From positions 20,515-84,514 of the forward strand of contig UQCF01000010.1 in NCBI GenBank assembly GCA_900539465.1: a stretch of 64,000 bases of DNA. The letters run 5' to 3'. Below, piece by piece: positions 18,383 through 26,575 of the stretch. Under the pieces are notes generated by a model. That model saw nothing but the letters and a program-made list of their open reading frames with translations. It made no database searches and was not told where the DNA came from. Made by a program: the position numbers and the translations under genes. The stretch's first letter is position 1. Each line of letters begins with the position of its first letter. The stretch is from an uncultured Ruminococcus sp. GTDB taxonomy: Bacteria > Bacillota > Clostridia > Oscillospirales > Acutalibacteraceae.

Positions 18383-19909
18383 TTATTTTGACTTTTCGTT
18401 CAAATATTTTTTGGCGTCTTTGACAAAGCTTGCCGCAATCATAATTATGACTATGCCTATCGGGAAAGCCGCAACAATACTAACCGACTGCAGGTTGCTC
18501 ATTGAGCTTTCTGCAAAAAGCAGAGCTATCGGCAGCATTATAAGAAGCAGACACCACATAAGCTGAATTGCTTTGTGCGGCTGCTCGTCATCACCGAGCT
18601 TTTTGTAGCTGTAGCACGCGGCGGTAAGGGCAATTGAATCAAAAGAGGTTGCATAAAAAGCAATCATTGCCGCCAAAACAACAATCATAATAAATTCAGC
18701 ACAAGGCATAGATTTCATCATAGAAACAATAAGAGCATAAATATCGCCGTCCGCATTGTATTGAGCGATAAAATCCGCCTCACACGACATTTGCTTGCCC
18801 ATAGAGAAATTGCCGAGAACAACAAAGCTCGCAAGAGTTGAACCGACACCGAAAGCATATCCGCCCAAAATGGTCTGCTTGACTGTTCTGCCCCTTGATA
18901 TGTTGCCGATAAAGAACGGTGCCGCAACACACCATACCATCCAGTATGCCCAATAATAGGTTGTCCAGTTCTGCGGAAAATCCGTCTTTCTCAACGGGTC
19001 AGTATATGTTGAAAGCTCAAAGAAATTCTGAACCATTTTGCCGAACGAGCTAAACCCGGTTTCGATTATATATCTTGTCTCTCCGCCAAAGAGCAGAACA
19101 AAGGTCAGCAATCCGAAGAAGAGAAATATGCAAAGCTTAGCCAAAATGCTTATGCCTTTGAAGCCGTGCAACAATGAGAAGGTATAAACAAAACAAGTCA
19201 CAATCAATATGATAACATTTATCAGCGTTACACTGACATTAAAGTGAAATATCTCTTTTATAATATTTGCCATGAGCGGCGTTGCAACACTGAATGTTGT
19301 GGCCGTACCGGCTATCAAAGCAAAAACCGCCAAAAGGTCTATGATTCTGCCGGCAAAACCGTCTGTGTGTTTGCCTAAAATCGGTCTGCAGGCTTCCGAA
19401 TATCTTTGCCTGTTTCTTTTGCGAACATGAAGCATAAAGCCGAATGCAACCGCCAAAACAAGATAAAACGCCCACGGAATAAAGCTCCAATGAAACAGCG
19501 GGAACACCCCTGCCCACTCCTGAACGCTGCCAAGCTCTTTTATATGCGGGTCCGTGGCATAAAGAACCCACTCCGAAAACGAATAAAACAAAATATCGGC
19601 GGCAAGTCCGCAAGTGAACATCATTGAACCCCATGTAAAGAACGAATACTTGGGTTTTTCATTCTCACCGCCCAAAACTATATTGCCGTATTTTGACATT
19701 GCAATATATATTGAAAGCAAGAATATTCCGAGACCGATAACCAGATAATATGTACCCATTGTGTTGCCGAAAAAATATCTTACCTGGCTCAGAACGGCGT
19801 TTGAGCGCTCCGGCAGAAAAAAGAACATTATGCAAAGACCGAGTATTATGGTCAGCGGCAAAAATGTTATCAGCCAATCCACTCTTTCTTTTTTATTTGT
19901 TTTTTTCAT
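18383..19909 (-). CDS. BCCT-family choline/betaine transporter
   Basis: A 508-residue transporter with about twelve membrane segments. It belongs to the betaine-choline-carnitine family, as shown by the segment GSMMFTCGLAADILFYSFSE, which corresponds to the glycine-rich and aromatic substrate region, and PLFHWSFIPWAFYLVLA. Its ATG overlaps the end of licC and is preceded by AAGGAGG, so it is translated with the CDP-choline genes. This makes choline the likely substrate. In the classical lic1 locus the choline importer LicB is from a different family; here a BCCT protein seems to take its place. Confidence 0.88.
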   Translation of the reverse strand: MKKTNKKERVDWLITFLPLTIILGLCIMFFFLPERSNAVLSQVRYFFGNTMGTYYLVIGLGIFLLSIYIAMSKYGNIVLGGENEKPKYSFFTWGSMMFTCGLAADILFYSFSEWVLYATDPHIKELGSVQEWAGVFPLFHWSFIPWAFYLVLAVAFGFMLHVRKRNRQRYSEACRPILGKHTDGFAGRIIDLLAVFALIAGTATTFSVATPLMANIIKEIFHFNVSVTLINVIILIVTCFVYTFSLLHGFKGISILAKLCIFLFFGLLTFVLLFGGETRYIIETGFSSFGKMVQNFFELSTYTDPLRKTDFPQNWTTYYWAYWMVWCVAAPFFIGNISRGRTVKQTILGGYAFGVGSTLASFVVLGNFSMGKQMSCEADFIAQYNADGDIYALIVSMMKSMPCAEFIMIVVLAAMIAFYATSFDSIALTAACYSYKKLGDDEQPHKAIQLMWCLLLIMLPIALLFAESSMSNLQSVSIVAAFPIGIVIIMIAASFVKDAKKYLNEKSK

Positions 19910-20630
19910 ACGGTATTTCCTCCTTGATTTTTTTATAAGATAAATCCAACTTCATCAAATCATCCAGGCTGTCAATCTCAATAACGTCGCCGTAATTCAT
20001 CGGCCTTACCGTGAGATCATACTCATCAAAATGATTAAACATAACAACATCGTCCCAGTATATACCGCGGTTTTGCTTGTTTTCAAACTCAAGCTCAAGA
20101 TGCCTTTTCAGCTTTTTGCCGTCTTTCTCGGTCCAGCGCGATATGCTGAAAAGCTGCCAGCCTCTTTTTCCGCCGGTTCGGCTGCAGGAAACCACTTTTC
20201 CGTTTTCTACCTGCTGAAGCCACTCATCGGTTTCTCCGTCTGTCCATACGCTGTTGTATCCCGATTTTTCAAAATACGGTGAAAGCACATCATCGTTGTA
20301 TATTATTTGATCGCCGTCCAGAATCAGCGAATTTTCAAGATGCTCTCTTGCAACATACAGTGAAGAAATGTTGTTGCATGTGTCATAATAAGGATTTTCG
20401 ATAAGCTCTATTCCGCTGTATTCTCTTTTCAAAACATCAAATTTTTCTTTTAGATAGCCGACGACAATATATATTTCGTTAACACCGTTTTTGTGCAAAG
20501 CTTTTATGACAGAATCTATCATCCTTACCCCGTTGACTTTTATCAAGGGCTTCGGAGTTTCTTTGGTCACGGGCATAAGTCTGCTGCCAAACCCCGCCGC
20601 CATTATAACGGCTCTTTCCGCTTTATTCAT
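19893..20630 (-). CDS. licC: CTP:phosphocholine cytidylyltransferase (LicC-like)
   Basis: A 245-residue nucleotidyltransferase. The N-terminal motif is AVIMAAGFGSRLMPVTKETPKPL, the signature of sugar/choline nucleotidyltransferases with the catalytic Lys. LDGDQIIYN provides the metal-binding Asp. The C-terminal half (SISRWTEKDG, GIYWDDVVMFNHFD, DVIEIDSLDDL) matches LicC-like enzymes, which make CDP-choline from phosphocholine and CTP. It overlaps both neighbours by 8-17 bases. Because the upstream protein also has a LicC-like domain, this operon has two such activities. Confidence 0.82.
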   Translation of the reverse strand: MNKAERAVIMAAGFGSRLMPVTKETPKPLIKVNGVRMIDSVIKALHKNGVNEIYIVVGYLKEKFDVLKREYSGIELIENPYYDTCNNISSLYVAREHLENSLILDGDQIIYNDDVLSPYFEKSGYNSVWTDGETDEWLQQVENGKVVSCSRTGGKRGWQLFSISRWTEKDGKKLKRHLELEFENKQNRGIYWDDVVMFNHFDEYDLTVRPMNYGDVIEIDSLDDLMKLDLSYKKIKEEIPYEKNK

Positions 20631-22398
20631 TCTCGTTTCCCTTCAATTTTTCCATACGTTTTTTAGCTTTTTTATAATATTCTTTTGCGTAGCGATACTG
20701 CAAAAGAGAATATTCGCCGAACTCAACGCCGAGATTTCTTTTATATTCGCACCAGTTGCTCCAAAGAAGTCCGCAGCAGGCAACATAGCAATAGATTTTT
20801 ATTCTGTTCTCTTCACTGCACGCTCCTTCAAAATATATGTCTATAAGCTTATCAAGCTGTTCTTTATTGTAACCCGTATAAATAGCAAACATGGCTATAT
20901 CAACGTGTGGGTCCTGCATACCTGCATATTCCCAGTCTATAAGCTTTACGAATTTTTTGTCTGCGTCCTTATAAATCAGAAAGTTATCGGGTACGGCGTC
21001 TATATGCGTCAGCACTTTTTCGTTTGCGTGTGAATCAATGTATTCTTTTAAAGACAAAACATTGTTTTTGGTAGTTTTGTAATCAATAAATACAGAATCC
21101 TTACCCTGCCAAAGACTCTCATAAAATTCTATCTGACCGAATATATCAAACGTATGACTAACCTTCAGCTTTTTGGAATGAAACTGTTTTAAAAACATCA
21201 TTGCCTCTTTAACGTCGTTTTCGTCAAACGGGTTGCATACGCTCGTATTATCTATAAACTCCGTTATTTTATAGCCGGTTTTAGGGTCAATATAAATAAC
21301 ATTGTCGCATATTCCCGTTTTGTTTATCACACTGTAAACGGCGGCTTCGTTTTCTCTGTTAATTAAAAACTCAGTACCCTCGCCCGGCACGCGCATAATA
21401 TATTTTTTCCCTTTGCAAACAAAGGTGAATGATCTGTTTGTCATTCCTTTTTTTTGAACCGCAATATCTGTAATATCTTTTGATGCGGCATCAAACACCC
21501 TGCATATCAGCTCAATTGCCTTCGTTTTAAGATGGGCGGAATCTTCATCAAGATCTCTGAGCTGCTCATAAGTGTTTATTTCGGCTATGTCAAAGCGGCT
21601 CATCACCTTGGCATAGATATTCATTTTGTTTTTATTTGTCAGCGTTTCCTCCCAAAACAAATCATTGTTTGAATTGTCAAGGCAAAGCGTATCCGCTTTT
21701 TGACGAACGCTTTTTGATTTTTCTGAATTAAGATAGCAAATGCCTATCATTTTATATTGTTTTTTGCCGTTATTGTCCAAAACAATTTCGCCGTTTCTGC
21801 CTATCTCTACCCCGTATTTCCCGTCTCTTTCATCGCTGAGCATATACCATGAGTAAAGCTCATGTTCGTTGTAAGGGTTTTTTTCGCACCTTATATCGCA
21901 GGGTATTATATACGCATTTTCCAAATAATCGGCAGCGCATTTTAAAGAATAGAGATTATTTTTTTCGGCATAATCTTTATTGTAAATCAGCTTTACGTTA
22001 TATTTATCGATAAGGTACTCAAACTTTTCTTTCATATAACCGACAACGATGTATATTTCGTTAATTCCGGCAAAGTGAAGCTGTTTTAATGTTCGCTCAA
22101 TCAGTTTTTCGCCGTGAGCCTCCAAAAGTCCTTTAGGCGTGTCGGTGTTTATCGGAGCCATGCGCGTGCCGTAACCCGCGGCAAGAATGACCGCTCTTTG
22201 CGGCTTGTTTTGACATAACAAACGCTTTGCCTTGGAGGTAATTTCAAATTTCGAGTCAATCATCTGCTCTGCTTCCAGCGTTTTCAGTGCCTTGTTTGCA
22301 GAGCCGAGAGAACACCCTGCCGCCTCCGCAAGCTCACGCTGATTTGCAAAACCGCCTCGGTATAAGGCGACAAGTATGTCACATTCGATTTTGTTCAT
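20623..22398 (-). CDS. Fusion: winged HTH + LicC-like nucleotidyltransferase + LicA-like choline kinase
   Basis: A 591-residue three-part protein. Residues 1-60 form a winged helix-turn-helix (DILVALYRGGFANQRELAEAAGCSLGSANKAL). Residues 68 to about 295 are a LicC-like nucleotidyltransferase (AVILAAGYGTRMAPINTDTPKGL, metal Asp168 in IIPCDIR). Residues about 296-591 are a choline-kinase-type phosphotransferase with THIDAVPDNFL (His465, Asp467, Asn472) and KLIDWEYAG (Asp488). One chain could thus phosphorylate choline and activate it to CDP-choline. GGAGC stands 8 bases before the ATG at 22398, which I prefer to a start ten codons earlier. The HTH may be regulatory or only a remnant. It is first in an operon with licC and the BCCT gene. 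Confidence 0.85.
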   Translation of the reverse strand: MNKIECDILVALYRGGFANQRELAEAAGCSLGSANKALKTLEAEQMIDSKFEITSKAKRLLCQNKPQRAVILAAGYGTRMAPINTDTPKGLLEAHGEKLIERTLKQLHFAGINEIYIVVGYMKEKFEYLIDKYNVKLIYNKDYAEKNNLYSLKCAADYLENAYIIPCDIRCEKNPYNEHELYSWYMLSDERDGKYGVEIGRNGEIVLDNNGKKQYKMIGICYLNSEKSKSVRQKADTLCLDNSNNDLFWEETLTNKNKMNIYAKVMSRFDIAEINTYEQLRDLDEDSAHLKTKAIELICRVFDAASKDITDIAVQKKGMTNRSFTFVCKGKKYIMRVPGEGTEFLINRENEAAVYSVINKTGICDNVIYIDPKTGYKITEFIDNTSVCNPFDENDVKEAMMFLKQFHSKKLKVSHTFDIFGQIEFYESLWQGKDSVFIDYKTTKNNVLSLKEYIDSHANEKVLTHIDAVPDNFLIYKDADKKFVKLIDWEYAGMQDPHVDIAMFAIYTGYNKEQLDKLIDIYFEGACSEENRIKIYCYVACCGLLWSNWCEYKRNLGVEFGEYSLLQYRYAKEYYKKAKKRMEKLKGNENE

Positions 22399-22437
22399 AA
22401 GTTTCGCTCCATTCAATTTCGTGAACAAGATAATTAT

Positions 22438-22465
22438 ATTATACCTAAATAAAATAATATGTCAA
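22438..22465 (-). promoter_or_regulatory. Perfect consensus promoter of the choline operon
   Basis: On the minus strand TTGACA (22460-22465), 16-base spacer, TATAAT (22438-22443), about 40 bases before the fusion gene's ATG. Both boxes match sigma-70 exactly. Confidence 0.8.
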
Positions 22466-22471
22466 GAAAAA

Positions 22472-22495
22472 AATCCGCGACAAACATCGCAGATT
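22472..22495 (-). terminator. Terminator after the ferredoxin-type gene
   Basis: AATCCGCGA (22472-22480) pairs with TCGCAGATT (22487-22495) with one mismatch, followed on the minus strand by seven T bases. It ends the gene whose stop is at 22511 and sits immediately upstream of the choline operon promoter. Confidence 0.75.
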
Positions 22496-22510
22496 TTTGA
22501 GAAAATAATC

Positions 22511-23212
22511 TTATAGAATTTTACCGTCGGTAGAGATAACGTGCACCTGCCACGGAATAAACTTGCCGCTGTTTTGAAGTGCGGTTTTGGCGGCGTGCTC
22601 AATACCGGAGCAGCACGGCACCTCCATCCTGACTATGGTAAGGCTTTTTATATTGTTATTTCGGATTATTTCGGTGAGCTTTTCGGTGTAATCGACATCG
22701 TCAAGCTTTGGACAGCCGATAAGAGTTATTCGGTTTTTGATAAATTCGTTATGAAAATCACCGTAGGCATATGCCGTACAGTCCGCAGCAATCAAAAGAT
22801 CCGCGCCGTCAAAATAAGGTGCATTTATCGGCACAAGCTTTATTTGAACGGGCCACTGTGAAAGACGGCTCTGCGTTTTAACGGCAAATTCGGGAATTTT
22901 ATCCTCTCCCCTTTTAATTTGCTTTGACTGCATACCGGGGCATCCGCAGGGCAACGGCTCGCTCTGTGCTCTCTTTTTAGCCTGAGCGGCTTTAACCGCC
23001 GCCTCATCATATGCAGGTGCTTCGCGGTTTTCAAAGCTTATTGCGCCCGTGGGGCAAGCAGGCAGGCAATCGCCGAGGCCGTCGCAATAATCCTCTCTCA
23101 TAAGCTTTGCCTTGCCGTTCACCATGCCGATTGCGCCCTCGTGGCAAGCTTTGGCGCAAAGTCCGCAGCCGTTGCATTTATCTTCGTCTATTTTAATTAT
23201 TTTTCTTATCAT
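22511..23212 (-). CDS. 4Fe-4S ferredoxin-type protein
   Basis: A 233-residue protein. Residues about 6-60 hold two 4Fe-4S motifs: CNGCGLCAKACHEG, then a second with spacing CDGLGDCLPACPTG. A Cys-rich linker follows (LPCGCPG), then a C-terminal alpha/beta domain (LIAADCTAYAYGDFHNEF, TLIGCPKLDD, EVPCCSGIEHA) with several conserved Cys. I recognise the type as common in anaerobic Clostridia but cannot assign a reaction. GGAGG lies 9 bases before the ATG at 23212. It is divergent from a Crp/Fnr regulator whose palindrome covers its -35 box, so it probably responds to redox or nitrosative stress. Confidence 0.85.
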   Translation of the reverse strand: MIRKIIKIDEDKCNGCGLCAKACHEGAIGMVNGKAKLMREDYCDGLGDCLPACPTGAISFENREAPAYDEAAVKAAQAKKRAQSEPLPCGCPGMQSKQIKRGEDKIPEFAVKTQSRLSQWPVQIKLVPINAPYFDGADLLIAADCTAYAYGDFHNEFIKNRITLIGCPKLDDVDYTEKLTEIIRNNNIKSLTIVRMEVPCCSGIEHAAKTALQNSGKFIPWQVHVISTDGKIL

Positions 23213-23242
23213 AATATTATCCTCCGAATTTTTTTGCAAAGA

Positions 23243-23271
23243 TTGATTTGCTGAGCCGATTATATTATAAT
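23243..23271 (+). promoter_or_regulatory. Promoter of the Crp/Fnr regulator gene
   Basis: TTGATT (23243-23248), 17-base spacer, TATAAT (23266-23271). The palindrome at 23287-23300 lies about 15 bases further down, in the transcribed leader. Confidence 0.65.
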
Positions 23272-23293
23272 ATAAAAAATTATTATGTTGTAA
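23264..23293 (-). promoter_or_regulatory. Promoter of the ferredoxin-type gene
   Basis: On the minus strand TTACAA (23288-23293), 18-base spacer, TATAAT (23264-23269). The -35 box is one half of the palindrome, and the -10 box overlaps that of the opposite promoter. Confidence 0.5.
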
Positions 23294-23300
23294 TTACAAC
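23287..23300. promoter_or_regulatory. Crp/Fnr-type operator palindrome
   Basis: GTTGTAATTACAAC, a perfect 14-base palindrome between the two divergent promoters. It overlaps the -35 of the ferredoxin gene and lies in the leader of the regulator gene, so one bound dimer could control both. Confidence 0.6.
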
Positions 23301-23316
23301 GAAAGAAGAAATTTTT

Positions 23317-23964
23317 ATGAATACCGAATTCCAAAAGCTTCCGTTTTTTGGTGGATTATCAAAACAAAACGCAGATGAACTGATGCTCAAAGCAAATATA
23401 TTTGAAAAAGAATATCAAAAAGATGAAATAATTATTTTGGCAGATGACGACGTGCCGAATTTCGGCATAGTCATCTCGGGCGAAATATATATAGAAAAAG
23501 ATGATATAGACGGCAACACCGCGATAGTGAGCTGCATAAAGAAATACGGTGTTTTTGCCGAGGCTTTTGCTTGCTCGGGGCATAAGGCAACGGTCAATGT
23601 GCGGGCAGGCGGCAATTGCCGAATATTATGGATAAATTATAGCTCTCTTTTAAACGACAATATATCGTCCGGCTGCAAGGGTGCGGTGCTGTCGCGTCTT
23701 TTAAAATCCTCAAATGAAAAAAATATATTTTTAACCGGCAGAATTGAGCACCTGACAAAGCACACGTTAAGAGAAAAGGTGCTGTCATATCTCACAAGCC
23801 GTTCGGCAATGTTAAAGTCAAAGACCTTTACCGTTCCGTTTGACAGAAAGGCAATGGCCGACTATCTCGGTGCGGATCGCAGTGCGCTATCCGCCGTTCT
23901 TTGCAAAATGCGCGACAGCGGAGAAATCGAGTTCCATAAAAACCAATTTACTCTGCACATATAA
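23317..23964 (+). CDS. Crp/Fnr-family transcriptional regulator
   Basis: A 215-residue regulator. Residues about 10-120 form a cyclic-nucleotide-binding-like beta barrel (KDEIIILADDDVPNFGIVISGEIYI), followed by the long dimer helix. The C-terminal HTH is in KAMADYLGADRSALSAVLCKMRDSGEIEFHKNQFTLHI. No N-terminal Cys cluster like that of Fnr is seen, so an Fe-S sensor is not evident; haem or another ligand is possible. The ATG at 23317 follows GAAAGAAGAA. Divergent from a ferredoxin-type gene, which is probably its target. A terminator follows. Confidence 0.88.
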   Translation: MNTEFQKLPFFGGLSKQNADELMLKANIFEKEYQKDEIIILADDDVPNFGIVISGEIYIEKDDIDGNTAIVSCIKKYGVFAEAFACSGHKATVNVRAGGNCRILWINYSSLLNDNISSGCKGAVLSRLLKSSNEKNIFLTGRIEHLTKHTLREKVLSYLTSRSAMLKSKTFTVPFDRKAMADYLGADRSALSAVLCKMRDSGEIEFHKNQFTLHI

Positions 23965-23969
23965 AAAAC

Positions 23970-24003
23970 AACCGCGAAGATGCCCAAAGGCACAATCGCG
24001 GTT
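23970..24003. terminator. Bidirectional intrinsic terminator
   Basis: AACCGCGA (23970-23977) pairs with TCGCGGTT (23996-24003), with an inner TGCC/GGCA stem. It lies between the converging Crp/Fnr and rhaD genes. Confidence 0.8.
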
Positions 24004-24010
24004 TAGTATT

Positions 24011-24829
24011 TTAAAGGAGATTTTCTGCCAATTTTCCGCCGTAAGCTTCCGCTACATCCGCAAGCTTATCTTCGGGGATTGTCTGGAGCATCGGAAGACC
24101 CGTGCTGAGCATTGTGACATATATCTCTGCCGATTTTTCTATTGTGTGCATAAGACCGAAAGCCGAGTCAAAATCGTTGCCCATAACAAAAAGTCCGTGA
24201 TGAGCCCAAACAACTGCGTCGTATTTTTTCATAAGCTCACTGGTTTTAAGGGCAATTTCGGCTCCGCCGGGAATCATCCATTCAACAACGCCGACGCCCT
24301 TGGGGAAAACAACCGGGCACTCGGTCATGCTCTGCCAAAGAACTTTTGAGAAAGCCGAATCGGTAAGAGGCAAAACAAATGTAAGAGCAATAATATTTGT
24401 GGGGTGCGCATGATAAATTACTCTTGCTTCGCCGTTTGTCTCTGCCGTTTTAACACTGTGATTGAGGAAGTGGCTCGGAAACTCGCTTGTAGGTCCGCCG
24501 CCCTTTGTAAGCCCCCATACTATTCTGTAGCTGTCGCCCTTGTCGTTAATCTCTACAATGCAAAGGTTCTCTTCCGGGGCAAGGCTCATGTTTCTGAAAT
24601 ATTTGCCCGTGCCGGTTGACATAAAATATTCGCCTGCAAGGTTATCTGCCTGAACGCCCATGTTCACCCAAGGTCTGTCATATGTAAAATACGGTTTGCA
24701 CTCTTCGACCTCTTCTTTTCTCATGCGGTATGTAAGATTGCCGCCGTTGCGCTCGTGCCAGCCCTGACGCCAGCCATCGTCGCAAAGTCTTACAAATCCT
24801 TTTAATACATTACTTTCTAAAATACCCAT
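24011..24829 (-). CDS. rhaD: Rhamnulose-1-phosphate aldolase
   Basis: A 272-residue class II aldolase that splits L-rhamnulose 1-phosphate into dihydroxyacetone phosphate and L-lactaldehyde. Motifs shared with E. coli RhaD are GWHERNGGNLTYR, STGTGKYFRNM, GPTSEFPSHFL with the catalytic Glu, the zinc pair in IYHAHPTNIIALT, ECPVVFPKGVGV and the third zinc His in WAHHGLF. GAGGTG stands before the ATG at 24829. No rhamnose isomerase or kinase is in view. The L-fucose isomerase gene 22 kb away raises the chance that this enzyme also serves fuculose 1-phosphate, but that is inference. Confidence 0.92.
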   Translation of the reverse strand: MGILESNVLKGFVRLCDDGWRQGWHERNGGNLTYRMRKEEVEECKPYFTYDRPWVNMGVQADNLAGEYFMSTGTGKYFRNMSLAPEENLCIVEINDKGDSYRIVWGLTKGGGPTSEFPSHFLNHSVKTAETNGEARVIYHAHPTNIIALTFVLPLTDSAFSKVLWQSMTECPVVFPKGVGVVEWMIPGGAEIALKTSELMKKYDAVVWAHHGLFVMGNDFDSAFGLMHTIEKSAEIYVTMLSTGLPMLQTIPEDKLADVAEAYGGKLAENLL

Positions 24830-24884
24830 TTTTACACCTCTTGATTTTTTAAGACCGCCGTATTTTGACACAGCGGTCTGTTAA

Positions 24885-25409
24885 TTACATCTTTGCGTAG
24901 TTTTCAAGGTAGCCGTCAAGGTCAACCTTGAGCACGTTGTTTATAAGATTTGTAGCTATCATAAGACCTGCAAAAGCAGTGAGAGTTACAATCTGCTCAT
25001 CTGTAAAGAACTTTTTAAGCTCTGAAAACATCTCGTCCGAAATCTCGTTAGGATAATCTACACAAGCTCTGCCGAACTCGCAAAGAAGAACCTCTTTTTC
25101 ACTCAAATCGCTGCCGTTCGGGTCTTTGCCGCCGTCAACAAGAATTTTTTTAAAAAAGTTTGAGCATATAAGACAGCTGTTCTCTGATGAAATTGCATAA
25201 GAGAAAATATTTATGCTGAAATCGTCAAGAAAAAGAGCAAGCTCATCTCTGAGAGTGTACCATTCCATCAAAGCTTTGAAAGACGGTATATTGTTGAGAA
25301 GAGTTTTCTTCATATTTGTGATTCTGCCGTGTTTTGCTATCTGGTCGTCATACTCTTTTTTTGCCTGCGGTGAAGCGGTTTCATATTCAACCATCGGTAT
25401 TCTTGCCAT
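24885..25409 (-). CDS. AhpD-like / carboxymuconolactone-decarboxylase-type protein
   Basis: A 174-residue, mostly helical protein. Residues about 70-90 (ISSENSCLICSNFFKKIL) resemble the ExxCxxC active site of AhpD-like peroxidases, but the usual His four places after the second Cys is absent. That may alter or abolish peroxidatic activity. It is co-oriented with rhaD (55 bases apart) and the sugar transporter genes. An inverted repeat with the ribosome binding site in its loop overlaps its start. Function uncertain. Confidence 0.65.
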   Translation of the reverse strand: MARIPMVEYETASPQAKKEYDDQIAKHGRITNMKKTLLNNIPSFKALMEWYTLRDELALFLDDFSINIFSYAISSENSCLICSNFFKKILVDGGKDPNGSDLSEKEVLLCEFGRACVDYPNEISDEMFSELKKFFTDEQIVTLTAFAGLMIATNLINNVLKVDLDGYLENYAKM

Positions 25410-25439
25410 AGGTATATCTCCTTTTAAAAATATACCTAT
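25408..25439 (-). promoter_or_regulatory. Inverted repeat enclosing the ribosome binding site
   Basis: ATAGGTATA (25408-25416) and TATACCTAT (25431-25439) are perfect complements. On the minus strand the loop contains AAAGGAGA and the second arm reaches into the ATG of the AhpD-like gene. The mRNA could fold to hide the start. It may also be a chance palindrome. Confidence 0.4.
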
Positions 25440-25453
25440 ATTTTATTACCTGT

Positions 25454-26569
25454 TCACTGCAAAGTCAAGATATTTGCACTGCTATTTGCGCCGAAGATAT
25501 GAAGTTTTTCTGTTTTTAGTGCAAGTCTCACTTTTTGCCCCGAAGCATACACTTTGTCTGATGCAATTCTTGCGATAAGCTTTGTTGAATAATAATCTAA
25601 ATAAAGATAAGTTTCACTGCCCATAGGCTCGCTGACCTCAACGGCCGCTTCAATAAAGCAGCTGCCGTTTTGGCGTATATATTCTTCGTCATCCGTTAAA
25701 TCTTCGGGTCTTATGCCGAGTATAAGCTCCTCATCTTTCATTGCCGAAAGAGCCGCTGACTGTGCCTCGTTTTTTACACTTATTTCGGCGTCATGCAAAA
25801 CAAGACTCACTCCGTCTGAAGCACACTTTGCCCTGCATGGAATAAAATTCATACGCGGAGAGCCGATAAATCCCGCCACAAAAGTATTGCAGGGATTGCA
25901 GTAAAGATTGTGTGGAGTATCCATCTGCTGAACTATGCCGTCTTTCATAACAACGATTCTGTCGCCCATCGTCATAGCTTCGGTCTGATCATGCGTGACA
26001 TAGACAAAGGTTGTTTCAAGCTTTTTATGGAGCTTGATTATTTCTGTACGCATGGTTGTACGAAGCTTTGCATCAAGATTTGAGAGCGGCTCGTCAAGCA
26101 AAAACACATCCGGCGAGCGCACCATTGCTCTGCCGAGGGCAACTCTTTGGCGCTGACCGCCCGAGAGTGCTTTTGGCTTTCTTTTTAAAAGATGCTCAAT
26201 ATCAAGCACCTTTGCCGCCTCTCTGACTCTCTTGTCTATTTCACTCTTGGGAACTTTGCGAAGCTCCAGCCCGAATGCCATATTTTTATAAACCGTCATA
26301 TGAGGATAAAGAGCATAGCTTTGAAATACCATTGCAATATTTCTGTCTTTGGGGGCAACATCGTTTACCACCCTGTCCCCTATTTTAAGCTCGCCTTTTG
26401 AAATCGGCTCAAGCCCCGCTATCATTCTGAGCGTTGTGGATTTGCCGCAGCCTGAGGGTCCGACAAGTATAACAAATTCTTTGTTTTCAATCGTAAGATT
26501 GACGTCGTTCACGGCTACCGTTCCGTCGGGGTAAACCTTTGAAATATTTTTAAGAGAAATACTTGACAT
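25454..26569 (-). CDS. Sugar ABC transporter ATP-binding protein (MsmK/UgpC/MalK type)
   Basis: A 371-residue ATPase of CUT1 sugar importers. Walker A is GPSGCGKST, the signature LSGGQRQRVALGRAM, Walker B VFLLDEPLSNLDAKLR and H-loop VTHDQTEA. Residues about 240-371 form the regulatory TOBE/OB domain (ILGIRPEDL, then LIARIASDKVYASGQKVRLAL). It is the last gene of a complete transporter (binding protein, two permeases, ATPase). Having a dedicated ATPase is notable, since many Bacillota share one MsmK among several CUT1 systems. Confidence 0.93.
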   Translation of the reverse strand: MSSISLKNISKVYPDGTVAVNDVNLTIENKEFVILVGPSGCGKSTTLRMIAGLEPISKGELKIGDRVVNDVAPKDRNIAMVFQSYALYPHMTVYKNMAFGLELRKVPKSEIDKRVREAAKVLDIEHLLKRKPKALSGGQRQRVALGRAMVRSPDVFLLDEPLSNLDAKLRTTMRTEIIKLHKKLETTFVYVTHDQTEAMTMGDRIVVMKDGIVQQMDTPHNLYCNPCNTFVAGFIGSPRMNFIPCRAKCASDGVSLVLHDAEISVKNEAQSAALSAMKDEELILGIRPEDLTDDEEYIRQNGSCFIEAAVEVSEPMGSETYLYLDYYSTKLIARIASDKVYASGQKVRLALKTEKLHIFGANSSANILTLQ

Positions 26570-26575
26570 ATTTTA

